From an uncultured Bacteroidia bacterium (lineage in GTDB: Bacteria; Bacteroidota; Bacteroidia; Bacteroidales; Prolixibacteraceae), in assembly GCA_903904515.1 (NCBI GenBank), contig CAIVCR010000110.1:31915-95914 (forward strand): a DNA stretch of 64,000 bases. The letters run 5' to 3'. Within the stretch, counting starts at the first letter, position 1. Each line of letters starts with the position of its first letter. A program made the translations under genes and the position numbers. The notes under the pieces are model-generated. The model was not told the origin of the DNA, made no database searches, and saw only the letters and a program-made list of their open reading frames with translations. Below are positions 16,388 through 24,981 of the stretch, piece by piece.

Positions 16388-16413
16388 AACCTCCTTCACG
16401 GGAGGTTTTTTTT
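16388..16413 (+). terminator. Rho-independent terminator after fur
   Basis: AACCTCC / GGAGGTT perfect 7-bp stem with a TTCACG loop and eight T at the end. It lies about 90 bp past fur, leaving a ~90-nt 3' UTR. Confidence 0.85.
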
Positions 16414-16434
16414 ACTTTTTCGGAAAATAATCTG

Positions 16435-16442
16435 TACCTTTG
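16435..16442 (+). promoter_or_regulatory. -7 promoter element for purA, with ~195-nt leader
   Basis: TACCTTTG matches TAnnTTTG. With transcription starting near 16450, purA would have a leader of about 195 nt. I see no recognisable riboswitch in it. This and the terminator account for the 16296-16643 gap. Confidence 0.6.
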
Positions 16443-16643
16443 ATCGATTTTTGCCCGCCCTTTAAATAAATCTGTTTAAAAGCTGATCAGAAAGGTTTCA
16501 TTCCGTTCTAAAAGCAAATTAAGAAGATTAAATGTGGTGGAAAATAGTTACAATACAACATTGGATAGCACGAATTATCACTGAAAAATAGAGCATTAAG
16601 GGCCATCCAGTGATGTCGATACAAAATTTTTAAAAATAAACGG

Positions 16644-17912
16644 ATGAAGGTAGATGTATTACTTGGTCTCCAATGGGGAGATGAAGGTAAAGGTAAGGTT
16701 GTGGATGTATTAACCCCTCATTATGATGTAATAACCCGTTTCCAGGGCGGCCCCAATGCCGGCCATACGCTGGAATTCAATAATATTAAACATGTCTTGC
16801 ATACTATTCCTTCCGGAATATTCAGGGATGACAAGATTAATGTTATTGGAAATGGAGTTGTTATCGACCCCTCTATCTTTAAAAAGGAGATTGAATCGCT
16901 CCTGAAGCTAGGGTTCGACCTAAAGAAAACCCTGTATATTTCGAAAAAAGCTCACCTTATACTTCCCACTCACCGTCTATTGGATGCTGCTTCAGAAGCC
17001 GCAAAAGGGGACGCAAAAATTGGATCCACACTCAAAGGAATTGGTCCTGCTTACAGAGATAAGATCGGACGCGACGGTCTAAGGGTTGGGGACATCCTTT
17101 ATAATTTCGAAGAGAAATATAAAACACGCGTTAAGCAACATACCGATCTGCTGAGCAATTATTACCATTTTGATTATCAGGAGGCGTTAAATGACTATGA
17201 GAAAGCATGGTTTGAAGGAATTGAAACGATTCGTCAATTTCAGCTAATCGACAGTGAGACATTTATTAACAACCAGATAAAAACGGGGAAAACGGTAATT
17301 GCAGAGGGTGCTCAGGGAACGATGCTCGATATCGATTTTGGTTCCTATCCTTTTGTAACCTCTTCCAACACTATTACTGCAGGTGCTTGTACCGGTTTAG
17401 GAATTGCCCCAAACAAGATTGGCAAAGTGTTTGGTATTTTTAAGGCTTATTGTACGCGGGTGGGAAGCGGACCGTTCCCAACAGAATTGCACGATGCAAC
17501 AGGACAAAAGCTCAGGGAGGTAGGTCATGAATATGGCTCAACCACAGGACGTCCGCGCCGTTGTGGCTGGCTCGATCTGGTTGCCCTCAAATATGCGATC
17601 ATGATCAACGGGGTTACCGAATTGATTATGATGAAAGCCGATGTTCTCGATGATTTCGACACGATTTCGGTATGTACCAACTATAAAATCTGCGGTCAGT
17701 TAACCGAAGACTTTCCATACGAACTCGACGATAACGTTGAACCGGTTTACGAGTCCCTTCCGGGTTGGAAAAAACCGCTTACCGGTGTGACAAGCGAAAG
17801 CAACTTCCCGAAAGAGCTAAGTAATTATATCTCCTACCTCGAAGATCAACTTCAGGTTCCAATTTCAATCGTATCGGTGGGACCAGACAGATCTCAGACT
17901 ATTGTCAGATAG
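16644..17912 (+). CDS. purA: Adenylosuccinate synthetase
   Basis: Joins IMP and aspartate using GTP to give adenylosuccinate, the first committed step to AMP. The 422-residue protein is full length, with the P-loop GLQWGDEGKGKVVD near residue 8, the substrate-binding FQGGPNAGHT near residue 34, LKGIGPAYRDK, EGAQGTMLDIDFGSYPFVTSSN, and the C-terminal GDPD/GTP-binding TGRPRRCGWLDLVALK. The start ATG is at 16644. The gene is monocistronic here, with its own promoter element and long leader. Confidence 0.98.
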   Translation: MKVDVLLGLQWGDEGKGKVVDVLTPHYDVITRFQGGPNAGHTLEFNNIKHVLHTIPSGIFRDDKINVIGNGVVIDPSIFKKEIESLLKLGFDLKKTLYISKKAHLILPTHRLLDAASEAAKGDAKIGSTLKGIGPAYRDKIGRDGLRVGDILYNFEEKYKTRVKQHTDLLSNYYHFDYQEALNDYEKAWFEGIETIRQFQLIDSETFINNQIKTGKTVIAEGAQGTMLDIDFGSYPFVTSSNTITAGACTGLGIAPNKIGKVFGIFKAYCTRVGSGPFPTELHDATGQKLREVGHEYGSTTGRPRRCGWLDLVALKYAIMINGVTELIMMKADVLDDFDTISVCTNYKICGQLTEDFPYELDDNVEPVYESLPGWKKPLTGVTSESNFPKELSNYISYLEDQLQVPISIVSVGPDRSQTIVR

Positions 17913-17936
17913 CTATTTATGGCCTTATGACAATTT

Positions 17937-18060
17937 TGCACATTGAATAAATAAGTGCAAAATTAAAAGTGCAAAGTGCAAAATTAAAAATATGAAAAGG
18001 AGAACATTTTCTTCGTATTGACTATTTTGAATTTTGCATTTTTTATTTTGCAATTTGAAC
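17937..18060. repeat. AT-rich inverted degenerate repeats (TGCAAAATTAAAA family)
   Basis: The left part has GTGCAAAATTAAAAGTGC-type units and the right part has their complement (TTTTGAATTTTGCATTTTTT), so the segment can form a long imperfect hairpin. It belongs to the same family as 3430-3512 and 21225-21315. It may act as a terminator for purA. Confidence 0.6.
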
Positions 18061-18084
18061 CGAATGATATTATTTCTAACCCTC

Positions 18085-18092
18085 TAAATTTG
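18085..18092 (+). promoter_or_regulatory. -7 promoter element for pncB
   Basis: TAAATTTG fits TAnnTTTG, 39 bp upstream of the first ATG (18131). Confidence 0.5.
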
Positions 18093-18130
18093 GGTCATTT
18101 ATAACTGATTAAATTTAAGCATCAAAAATT

Positions 18131-19567
18131 ATGATGGCAAATTTCATCAATGAACCGCTGGGCCTATATACCGATTTCTATGAGTTATCGATGGCACAGG
18201 GGTATTTGCTGGCCGGCAAAAAAGAGGAGACCACCGTTTTTGACTATTTCTTCCGGACAAACCCCTTTGCAGGAGGATTTCTCGTCTTTGCCGGATTGGC
18301 TGACTTATTAAACTCCCTGTCTTATTTCAACTATTCAGAACAGAATCTTGACTACCTGGAAAAACTTGGATTTAAATCAGAATTTCTTGACTATTTAAAA
18401 AGTTTTCGGTTTAATGGAATCATTTACTCCGTAAGAGAGGGAGAACTTGTTTTTCCCAATGAACCCATACTCCGTGTTGAAGGAAATATCATTGAAGCAC
18501 AGCTTATTGAAACCATATTGCTCAACATCCTTAATTTTCAGTCACTCATTGCCACGAAAGCATTCCGACTAAAATTAGTGTGCGGGGAGAAATCGTTTGC
18601 CGATTTCGGACTCCGGCGGGCACACGGAGCAGGAGGTATTCAGGCGAGCAGGGCCGCAATTATTGGGGGAGCATCATCCACCTCGAATGTGCAGGCTGGA
18701 TTTTTATACAACATCCCGGTTTCGGGCACAATGGCCCACAGCTGGGTTCAAAGCTTTGAGGACGAACTTACTGCATTCCGTCAATATGCCTTACATAATT
18801 CTGAAAATGCAATTTTGCTTGTCGACACATACGACACACTTCGAAGTGGAATCCCCAATGCAATTCGTATAGCCAAAGAGTTGGAAACTTCGTCAAAACG
18901 GTTAGTTGGTATCAGACTCGACAGTGGTGATTTAGCTTATTTCAGTAAAAAGGCGCGGAAGATGCTCGATGCATCCGGACTACACTACGTGAAGATATTT
19001 GCCTCAAACCAGCTAAACGAATATGTGATTACAAGCCTTCATGAACAACATGCGCCGATTGATGGATATGGGATCGGCACGGAACTGATAACCGGCAAAC
19101 CCGACGCGGCGCTCGATGGCGTTTATAAACTGGCCGTAAGTAATGGCACCCCACGGATGAAAATTTCGGAAAATATCGAAAAGATGACTTTCCCCGGCAG
19201 GAAATCGCTGTATCGCTATTACGACAATGAGGGCAATTTTTCGTGCGACGGGATTCTTCTCGGGTCCGAAGATCCTGACTCCTGCACTCGCATTTACAAC
19301 CCTGTTTATCCGGATAAATGGACTGATGTTACGAACCTGAAGAGGGAGCTTCTCCATAGCAAGGTATATGAAGATCAAAAAACAACTCATCCCCTGCCCT
19401 CTCCTCAGCAATGTCAGGAATACCTGTTGTCCAGGGCCGCGCTCTTACCTGCTGAACATAAACGTTTCATCATGCCACATCTTTATAAGGTCGGAACTTC
19501 AAAAGAGTTGCTGGAATTAAGGGATGAGCTTCGGGAAAAGATCACAAACAGAACAATAGGACTATAG
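18131..19567 (+). CDS. pncB: Nicotinate phosphoribosyltransferase
   Basis: Converts nicotinate and PRPP to nicotinate mononucleotide in NAD salvage. At 478 residues it belongs to the longer bacterial NAPRTase type. Visible motifs: LYTDFYELSMAQGYL at the N-terminus, FADFGLRRAHGAGGIQASRAA (the active-site region) near residue 157, GTMAHSWVQSF, and the phosphate-binding GIRLDSGDLAYFSKKAR near residue 257 followed by DGYGIGTELITG. Start at 18131 or at the adjacent second ATG (18134). Rubrerythrin starts about 30-50 bp downstream on the same strand and could share the transcript. Confidence 0.94.
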   Translation: MMANFINEPLGLYTDFYELSMAQGYLLAGKKEETTVFDYFFRTNPFAGGFLVFAGLADLLNSLSYFNYSEQNLDYLEKLGFKSEFLDYLKSFRFNGIIYSVREGELVFPNEPILRVEGNIIEAQLIETILLNILNFQSLIATKAFRLKLVCGEKSFADFGLRRAHGAGGIQASRAAIIGGASSTSNVQAGFLYNIPVSGTMAHSWVQSFEDELTAFRQYALHNSENAILLVDTYDTLRSGIPNAIRIAKELETSSKRLVGIRLDSGDLAYFSKKARKMLDASGLHYVKIFASNQLNEYVITSLHEQHAPIDGYGIGTELITGKPDAALDGVYKLAVSNGTPRMKISENIEKMTFPGRKSLYRYYDNEGNFSCDGILLGSEDPDSCTRIYNPVYPDKWTDVTNLKRELLHSKVYEDQKTTHPLPSPQQCQEYLLSRAALLPAEHKRFIMPHLYKVGTSKELLELRDELREKITNRTIGL

Positions 19568-19615
19568 CCAATATCATCTATTTTACACTTTTTTTAAATG
19601 CAAAAGCCTACAACT

Positions 19616-20194
19616 ATGAAGAAGAGCATTAAAGGTACCATTACCGAACAGAATCTTTTAAAGGCATTTGCCGGCGAATGTCAGGCAAAGAACCGGTATG
19701 AACTCTTTGCAGAAAAAGCTAAAAAAGAGGGGTATGAGCAGATTGCTGCTCTATTTGCCAAAACAGCACTTCAGGAACAGTCACATGCCAAACAGTTTAT
19801 TAAATTCATGGAGGGTGGTGCCGTCGAAATAACAACAGAATATTCAACCGGAATCTCTGACAAAACCCTGGAAAATCTTAAAATCGCGATCAATGAAGAG
19901 AGACGGGAAGAATCGATCATTTATACTCAATATTCCGCGATAGCAAGATCCGAGGGCTTTCCGGCAATTGCGGCTATTTTTCATCTGATCGCAAGAGTAG
20001 AGGGTGAGCATGCAAGGCGGTTTGAAAAGTTATTGAAAAGACTCGAGGACGGGACCACCTTTCGCCGGGATAAACCAACACGGTGGGAGTGCCTCAAATG
20101 CGGACATGTGCATGAAGGGGAGAATCCTCCTCAGATTTGTCCGGCCTGCCAGCACCCGATTGGCTATTTTGAAGAGATGGCTGAAAACTATTAA
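19616..20194 (+). CDS. rbr: Rubrerythrin
   Basis: Non-haem di-iron peroxidase that detoxifies H2O2 in anaerobes and microaerophiles. The N-terminal ferritin-like four-helix domain carries the metal-ligand helices (LLKAFAGECQAKNRYE, ALQEQSHAKQF, INEERREES, HLIARVEGEHARRFE). The C-terminal rubredoxin-like domain has WECLKCGHVHEG and CPACQHP (two CxxC pairs binding one iron). I prefer the ATG at 19616 (MKKSIKGTITEQN, the usual rubrerythrin opening) over the one at 19598, though both are in frame. Length 192 residues, as expected. It supports an anaerobic or microaerobic life style. Confidence 0.95.
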   Translation: MKKSIKGTITEQNLLKAFAGECQAKNRYELFAEKAKKEGYEQIAALFAKTALQEQSHAKQFIKFMEGGAVEITTEYSTGISDKTLENLKIAINEERREESIIYTQYSAIARSEGFPAIAAIFHLIARVEGEHARRFEKLLKRLEDGTTFRRDKPTRWECLKCGHVHEGENPPQICPACQHPIGYFEEMAENY

Positions 20195-20309
20195 CGAGAA
20201 TTAATTCGGGCTATTCAAACTCCGGAATATGTCCGGCAATACGATTCATTACCGAAATAGCAGATTCAGCTTAAATGTGCTCTTTTACCTAACCTTATCT
20301 TTTCAAAAG

Positions 20310-21218
20310 ATGTCCTACCAATCCAAGATAAAACGATACATCCAGATCCTCCAGCTGGTCGAGAAATCGAGGTTCCCCACCAGCGCAGAGATGATCGCCA
20401 GGATGAATGAATCAGGAATAAAAGTTTCGGACCGCCAACTAAAACGGGATATCGAAAGCTTACGCGGAGAATTTGGCCTCGACCTTCAGTATTCACCCTA
20501 CAAAAAAGGTTATTTTATTGGGAATGAGGATTCCTCATTCCCCTATTTTCTTAAATTACTCGAGTATTCACAGAATATTGAATTACTAACCAGCTATTTA
20601 AAAGAGGGATCTGACATCTCTGAAATCATAGAGTTTGAGGAATATCACTCATTCAAAGGATTGGGATATATCCACGATCTGGCCTTTTTTATCAAAAACG
20701 GATCAGAAGTCAATTTAAAGTATAAACGGTTTGATTCAGACCTGGAAAAGGAGTATTGTTTTCATCCGTATCTGCTTCGCGAATATCTTAAACGCTGGTA
20801 TGTAATCGGGAGGCTATGTGGCAGCAACGAAATAAGAACCTTTGGACTCGACCGGATCAACAGCTTAACAGATTCAGGTAAGAAATTCAAAAAAGCAGGA
20901 GGAAATAAAATAGCAGCCATATTTCGCAATGTGATCGGAATTACGGCTCCGGAACCTGATAATCCAATTGAAATAGAGCTCTGCTGCCTGCCTTACCAGG
21001 GAAATTTATTGAAGTCTCTTCCATTGCACTGGTCGCAACGCGTTATCGATGAATCTTCCGAAGGGATAACCCTGGGATACAGGATGGTGGTTAACTTTGA
21101 ATTAAAACAACGGTTACTGATGCTTTCTACCCAGGCCCGGGTTGTTAAACCGGAAAGTCTTAAACTGGAGATGGAAAAAATGCTTGGTGAAGCAACGCGT
21201 TTTTACAAAGAATACTAA
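20310..21218 (+). CDS. WYL-domain transcriptional regulator
   Basis: Predicted ligand-sensing transcription factor. With the ATG at 20310 the protein is 302 residues. It has an N-terminal helix-turn-helix (YIQILQLVEKSRFPTSAEMI... VSDRQLKRDIESLRGEFGL), a central WYL domain (HPYLLREYLKRWYVIGRLCGSNEIRTFGLDRI) and a C-terminal WCX-like extension. The longer ORF start at 20229 adds 27 residues that do not resemble the family, and a near-consensus promoter element (TATCTTTT) falls inside that extension. WYL regulators often sense nucleic-acid-related ligands and control stress or defence genes. The adjacent VWA and DUF2130 genes are candidate targets, which is inference from position only. Confidence 0.85.
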   Translation: MSYQSKIKRYIQILQLVEKSRFPTSAEMIARMNESGIKVSDRQLKRDIESLRGEFGLDLQYSPYKKGYFIGNEDSSFPYFLKLLEYSQNIELLTSYLKEGSDISEIIEFEEYHSFKGLGYIHDLAFFIKNGSEVNLKYKRFDSDLEKEYCFHPYLLREYLKRWYVIGRLCGSNEIRTFGLDRINSLTDSGKKFKKAGGNKIAAIFRNVIGITAPEPDNPIEIELCCLPYQGNLLKSLPLHWSQRVIDESSEGITLGYRMVVNFELKQRLLMLSTQARVVKPESLKLEMEKMLGEATRFYKEY

Positions 21219-21224
21219 ACCAAA

Positions 21225-21315
21225 AAAAAAGTAGAAATTTCAAATAAAAAAGCAAATTTCAAAATCAGGATCACTTTGATATTTGCATTTTGAATTTTTC
21301 ATTTTGAATTTTAAC
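21225..21315. repeat. AT-rich inverted degenerate repeats (TTTGCATTTTGAATTTTTC family)
   Basis: AAATTTCAAATAAAAAAGC on the left is roughly complementary to TTTGCATTTTGAATTTTTCA on the right, forming an imperfect hairpin past the WYL gene. Same family as 3430-3512 and 17937-18060. Confidence 0.55.
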
Positions 21316-21354
21316 TTTCGCCTTGGTATGACCTGTTTTGGCATAGGTGGCCTC

Positions 21355-21362
21355 TACCTTTG
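21355..21362 (+). promoter_or_regulatory. -7 promoter element for the VWA gene
   Basis: TACCTTTG matches TAnnTTTG, 17 bp upstream of the ATG at 21379. Confidence 0.6.
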
Positions 21363-21378
21363 TTAAAAAATAAATATT

Positions 21379-22017
21379 ATGGAGACAAAACATCAGGTTC
21401 ACAACTTAATTATTTTGGATGAAAGCGGTTCGATGGAATCGATCAAGAACACGATTATCGAAGGTTTTAACGAGATTGTCCAGACAGTAAAAGGGATTGA
21501 AAAGGAATTCCCTGAGCAGGAACATTTCATCTCACTGGTCACCTTTAATGGCCTTGGTCAAAAACTTCTGCACTTTATCGATCCGGTAAGCAGATTGGAG
21601 CAGATTGATGAAAAACGGTACCGACCCGACGCCTCTACCCCTTTGTATGATGCGATGGGTTACAGTTTTGCCAAAATGCGACAGGTAACAGATAACCTTA
21701 CCGATTATAATGTTCTGGTAACCATACTCACCGACGGGGAAGAAAATGCATCAACGGAGTACACCGGCCTTGCTATTAAGCAACTGATCGATGAGCTTAA
21801 ACTAAACCGCTGGACCTTTACCTATATTGGCACTGGTCATGATGTTGAGAAATTCGCAGCTACGATTTCCATAACCAACACCATGTACTTTCAGAAAGAT
21901 GAAAAAGGGATGAAAGCAATGTTTGCCAAAGAAAATTCTTCAAGGCGAATCTTCAGTGAGAAAATACGGGAGAAGAAAGATACTGGAGAAGGTTTTTACA
22001 AAGAGCCTCAGGCCTAA
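21379..22017 (+). CDS. VWA (von Willebrand factor A) domain protein
   Basis: A 212-residue cytoplasmic protein (no signal peptide) consisting almost entirely of one VWA domain. The complete MIDAS metal site is visible: DESGSM near residue 14 (DxSxS), DASTPLYDAMG near residue 84 (conserved Thr), and LTDGEEN near residue 117 (conserved Asp). It resembles TerY-like or standalone bacterial VWA proteins that assemble protein complexes in a metal-dependent way. The C-terminal tail (about residues 175-212) is charged and probably disordered. It has its own promoter element and lies between a WYL regulator and a DUF2130 protein. The binding partner is unknown. Confidence 0.85.
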   Translation: METKHQVHNLIILDESGSMESIKNTIIEGFNEIVQTVKGIEKEFPEQEHFISLVTFNGLGQKLLHFIDPVSRLEQIDEKRYRPDASTPLYDAMGYSFAKMRQVTDNLTDYNVLVTILTDGEENASTEYTGLAIKQLIDELKLNRWTFTYIGTGHDVEKFAATISITNTMYFQKDEKGMKAMFAKENSSRRIFSEKIREKKDTGEGFYKEPQA

Positions 22018-22169
22018 GTCACCCCTTTTCGTATTAGACTAAACTTTAAAATAGGTAGAACTATGTTTTTCACGCTAAGTACTCGGGAATTGTGAAACTC
22101 CCGATTACTTTATGGTTAAAATGACTTTTGATACAGCCTCGCAAGATTTGTAGGAATGAACAAAAGGCC

Positions 22170-22310
22170 GATTTTAGGAGGAACAGAGTACCGTAATATA
22201 AATACTCGCTAAACAATTCACCAAGAAAATATTGCGGTACGCTGTACCTGTTTCGAATACAATTTATCCCAATTCTATAAATAGATACGGTGCTCTGCAC
22301 CTTTAAATGT
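22170..22310. repeat. Three REP-like palindromes (GGTRC-N-GYACC)
   Basis: The 22018-22571 gap holds three similar small palindromes about 53-56 bp apart: GGAACAGAGTACC (22180-22192), GGTACGCTGTACC (22236-22248) and GGTGCTCTGCACC (22289-22301). They are separated by AT-rich spacers containing partly repeated ATTTATAG/AATAT text. This looks like decayed repetitive extragenic palindromes of the type associated with RAYT transposases in Bacteroidetes; no RAYT gene is in the window. A minus-strand ORF of 141 codons across this region (22070-22495) has Cys/Ile-rich, non-protein-like composition and is not called. Confidence 0.6.
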
Positions 22311-22586
22311 CTAAAGTCAGATATTTTCTTGCAAAATAATGAAGCAGGGTTTTCCATCGGAAAATGGTGACTTATAAAATGTACAGCAAGATAACGCTTA
22401 TATGTTTTTTGCCATATTTTGCAAAAATCATTTCTGTCCACACAACTAATTCCAGGCAATTTATTACCTTGCAGGATAATATTCCCGCATAACATAGCTC
22501 CGGAAATTAACAGAACATAAGGACTAACGCGGTAAAATAAATACCCTTAAATCTTTTGTTCTGGCACCATTTTGAAAAACTCTACG

Positions 22587-23852
22587 ATGCAAAAAGAATC
22601 AAAAATAACCTGCCCCAACTGTGGAACCGAAATTGATGTTCAAAATGTGCTTACCCACCAACTGGAAGAAGATATCAAAAAAAGTTACAACGCGAAACTT
22701 GTTGTGGAGAAGCAAAAATATGAATCTCAGGTAAAATCGCTGGAGGTTGAGAAGGCTGCCTTCGAAGAAAAAAAGAGGAAAGAGAACGAACTTTTCCAGG
22801 AGAGGCTGGATGCTAAACTGAAGGAGGAGAAGACCCAGATTGAGATCCGGCTAAAAGCTAAAATTGAGGAGCAGCAGGCCGAACAATTTAAACTATTGCA
22901 AAAAGAGCTCAATGAGCAATCTGAAAAGCTCAAAGAGTTAAGCAGAAGTAAGGCAGAGATATCGAGACTTATCCGCGAAAAAGGGGAACTTAAAGAGGCT
23001 ATTGAAGCCGAATCGCAGAAAGTGTTGAATCAAAAACTGATTGAAGAAAAGGAGAAGATCCGGAAAACGGAACAGGATAAAAATGAGATGGCGCTGCGTG
23101 AACTTCAAAAGCAGCTTGATGATCAGAAGAAGCTTACTGAGGAGATGAAACGCAAGCAGGAACAAGGTTCGATGCAGATGCAGGGTGAAGTCCAGGAGTT
23201 GGCTATTGAAGATTGGCTTTCCAATAATTTCCCCCTCGATACGATCGAAGAGATCAAAAAAGGGGCACGCGGTGGCGACTGCATCCAGGTGGTTCATACC
23301 CGCACGAAACAAAATTGCGGAACAATCTATTACGAAAGCAAACGAACCAAAGATTTTCAGTCTACCTGGATCGAGAAATTCAAAAATGACATTCGCGAAA
23401 AGGGGGCCGATATCGGGGTGTTGGTCACTGAAGCAATGCCTTCGGATATGGCCAGAATGGGGCTCAGGGAAGGGATCTGGATCTGCACTTATGAAGAATT
23501 CAAATCACTTAGTCTTGCCCTTCGTGAAACCATAATCCTGGTCAGCAATGCAGTCACATCTCAGGAAAACAGAGGCGACAAGATGCATCTGCTCTATGAT
23601 TACCTCACAAGCAAAACGTTTACGATGCAGGTGGAGGCTATTGTTGAAGGGTTTTCGCAAATGAAAATAGATCTGGATAGCGAAAAACGGGCCATGCAGC
23701 GGATATGGAAGCAGCGCGAAAAACAGATTGAAAAGGTGATCACCAATACGATAGACATGTACGGTTCGGTCAAAGGAATTGCAGGAAGTGCCATTCCCGA
23801 TGTCAAGGCCCTGGAGTTACCGGCCTTTGACCTGGAATCCGATGATCAATAA
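22587..23852 (+). CDS. DUF2130 coiled-coil protein with predicted PD-(D/E)XK-like core
   Basis: Function unknown. Residues 1-20 hold one short CPNC knuckle (ITCPNCGTEID). Residues about 25-205 are a continuous charged coiled coil rich in E, K, Q and L. Residues about 205-330 form the conserved DUF2130 core: IEDWLSNNFPLDTIEEI, then GARGGDCIQVV and YYESKRTKDFQ. The spaced D...ExK in that core looks like a PD-(D/E)XK nuclease motif, so a DNA-processing role is possible. A short helical tail follows. The start is the ATG at 22587; the ORF track uses a TTG 15 bp upstream. No membrane segment. It follows the VWA gene after the REP-like gap, so co-regulation is not established. Confidence 0.8.
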   Translation: MQKESKITCPNCGTEIDVQNVLTHQLEEDIKKSYNAKLVVEKQKYESQVKSLEVEKAAFEEKKRKENELFQERLDAKLKEEKTQIEIRLKAKIEEQQAEQFKLLQKELNEQSEKLKELSRSKAEISRLIREKGELKEAIEAESQKVLNQKLIEEKEKIRKTEQDKNEMALRELQKQLDDQKKLTEEMKRKQEQGSMQMQGEVQELAIEDWLSNNFPLDTIEEIKKGARGGDCIQVVHTRTKQNCGTIYYESKRTKDFQSTWIEKFKNDIREKGADIGVLVTEAMPSDMARMGLREGIWICTYEEFKSLSLALRETIILVSNAVTSQENRGDKMHLLYDYLTSKTFTMQVEAIVEGFSQMKIDLDSEKRAMQRIWKQREKQIEKVITNTIDMYGSVKGIAGSAIPDVKALELPAFDLESDDQ

Positions 23853-23880
23853 TAGTGTGACAAATCCCCTGATCAATTGT

Positions 23881-23926
23881 GTAGAGACGCGATGTATCAC
23901 GTCTCTGCGATGAATCACGTCTCTAC
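23881..23926. repeat. GTAGAGACG palindromic intergenic repeat
   Basis: GTAGAGACG (23881-23889) and CGTCTCTAC (23918-23926) are perfect inverted arms, with an extra internal CGTCTCTGCGATGAATCACG copy in the loop. This is a widespread palindromic repeat style in Bacteroidetes and cyanobacteria. It lies between the convergent DUF2130 and rhodanese genes and could terminate both. Confidence 0.7.
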
Positions 23927-23936
23927 AAATCGAATT

Positions 23937-24248
23937 TCAAATTTTATTTTGAAGGCTACGCCATGATCCACCATTGTATACCTCGGTGAAGCCATTTGCC
24001 TTCAGCATACTTTTGGCCGATGCACTCCTCATTCCGGAGGCACAGCAGGTAATAATCGGCTTCTTCTTTTTCTTAAGCTGGTGATAGTTGGTTCCAAGTT
24101 TCTCAACAGAAATATTGAGTGAACCCCTGATGTGACCACCTGCAAACTCGCCGGCACTGCGCACATCCAGTATAATGGCACCATCCTTTACAAGTTGTCC
24201 ATAATCAGTTTGTTCTGAGGAAAATAATTTTTTGAGAAAGTCAAGCAT
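23937..24248 (-). CDS. Rhodanese-like sulfurtransferase domain protein
   Basis: A single-domain rhodanese of 103 residues that likely carries persulfide sulfur in the cytoplasm. It has the family pattern GAIILDVRSAGEFAGGHIRGSLNI and the active-site loop ITCCASGMRSASAK (catalytic Cys followed by xxGxRS). It lies downstream of, and in the same direction as, the Crp/Fnr regulator. Such pairs are often functionally linked to redox or sulfur stress, but that is inference here. Start ATG at 24248. Confidence 0.9.
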   Translation of the reverse strand: MLDFLKKLFSSEQTDYGQLVKDGAIILDVRSAGEFAGGHIRGSLNISVEKLGTNYHQLKKKKKPIITCCASGMRSASAKSMLKANGFTEVYNGGSWRSLQNKI

Positions 24249-24318
24249 ATTTTTTTAAGATTTCGTTTATTCCGGGCATAAAAATATCCTTTAACCAAAA
24301 CATACTCTGTGATAAAGG

Positions 24319-24930
24319 TTACATTAGGGAAATTTTATTCCGGGAAAGTGAAATAAGGTTCTCTTTTTCCATTTGTTTTAATACCCGGCTCACCGCTTCA
24401 CGGGTTATGCCAAGTTCATTGGCCAGCTGCTGATGTGTAACTGATAGTATCTTTGATTGAAATAAAGCGGATTTTTGTTTGAGCAGATGCATTAATCGGA
24501 CGTCAACTTTTTGAAATGCAACAGCACTTACCACATCAAGTAATTCCTCAAAACGCCGCTGATAGAGGGCGAAAATAAAATCACTCCATTCCGGAAACTC
24601 CCTTATCCATTCGCTTGCCTTTGCCACCGGAATCAAAAGCACCTCGGCATCTTCCTCTACGATCGCACTGATCTTACTCGTATCCTCATTTACACCGGCA
24701 AGAATAGACATGATACAACTTTCAGCTGGTTTAATGTAATACAATAATATCTCCCTTCCTTCCGGGTCAGTTTTGATTACTTTTATGCTTCCCGACAGGA
24801 CGATAGGTATCGATTTTATATAATCGTTCATGTTTAAGATGACGGAACCGGCATTAAACGACTTTACTCGCCCTGAAGCATAAATATCCTTGCTTAACCG
24901 TGAATTGAAAATATTATCTATAGTAACCAT
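24319..24930 (-). CDS. Crp/Fnr-family transcriptional regulator
   Basis: Cyclic-nucleotide-binding-fold regulator: N-terminal beta-roll (about residues 20-120, including PAESCIMSILAG) and a C-terminal helix-turn-helix (THQQLANELGITREAVSRVLKQME). There is no N-terminal Cys cluster, so it is not an iron-sulfur FNR. I chose the ATG at 24930 (203 residues), not 24951, because a perfect TAACTTTG promoter element (24949-24956, minus) would overlap the longer start. Crp/Fnr proteins of this shape in Bacteroidetes often respond to redox or nitrosative stress and control hcp or rhodanese genes; the rhodanese gene follows directly. Confidence 0.9.
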   Translation of the reverse strand: MVTIDNIFNSRLSKDIYASGRVKSFNAGSVILNMNDYIKSIPIVLSGSIKVIKTDPEGREILLYYIKPAESCIMSILAGVNEDTSKISAIVEEDAEVLLIPVAKASEWIREFPEWSDFIFALYQRRFEELLDVVSAVAFQKVDVRLMHLLKQKSALFQSKILSVTHQQLANELGITREAVSRVLKQMEKENLISLSRNKISLM

Positions 24931-24948
24931 ATCCAGGAAATAAACGTT

Positions 24949-24956
24949 CAAAGTTA
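24949..24956 (-). promoter_or_regulatory. -7 promoter element for the Crp/Fnr gene
   Basis: TAACTTTG on the minus strand matches TAnnTTTG and ends 18 bp before the ATG at 24930. It decides the start codon. Confidence 0.6.
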
Positions 24957-24981
24957 GAGATTCTTAGGACAATCAGACTCT

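Noticed and set aside
16443-16643. Purine riboswitch in the purA leader
   Set aside because: I could not fold a recognisable purine, PRPP or ppGpp aptamer core by eye. A covariance-model search would be decisive.
22070-22495. 141-codon minus-strand ORF as a gene
   Set aside because: It spans the REP-like palindromes, its translation is rich in Cys, Ile and Phe without domain pattern, and no neighbour or promoter supports it.
24931-24951. First ATG of the Crp/Fnr ORF
   Set aside because: It lies inside the -7 element TAACTTTG, so the transcript should start downstream of it.
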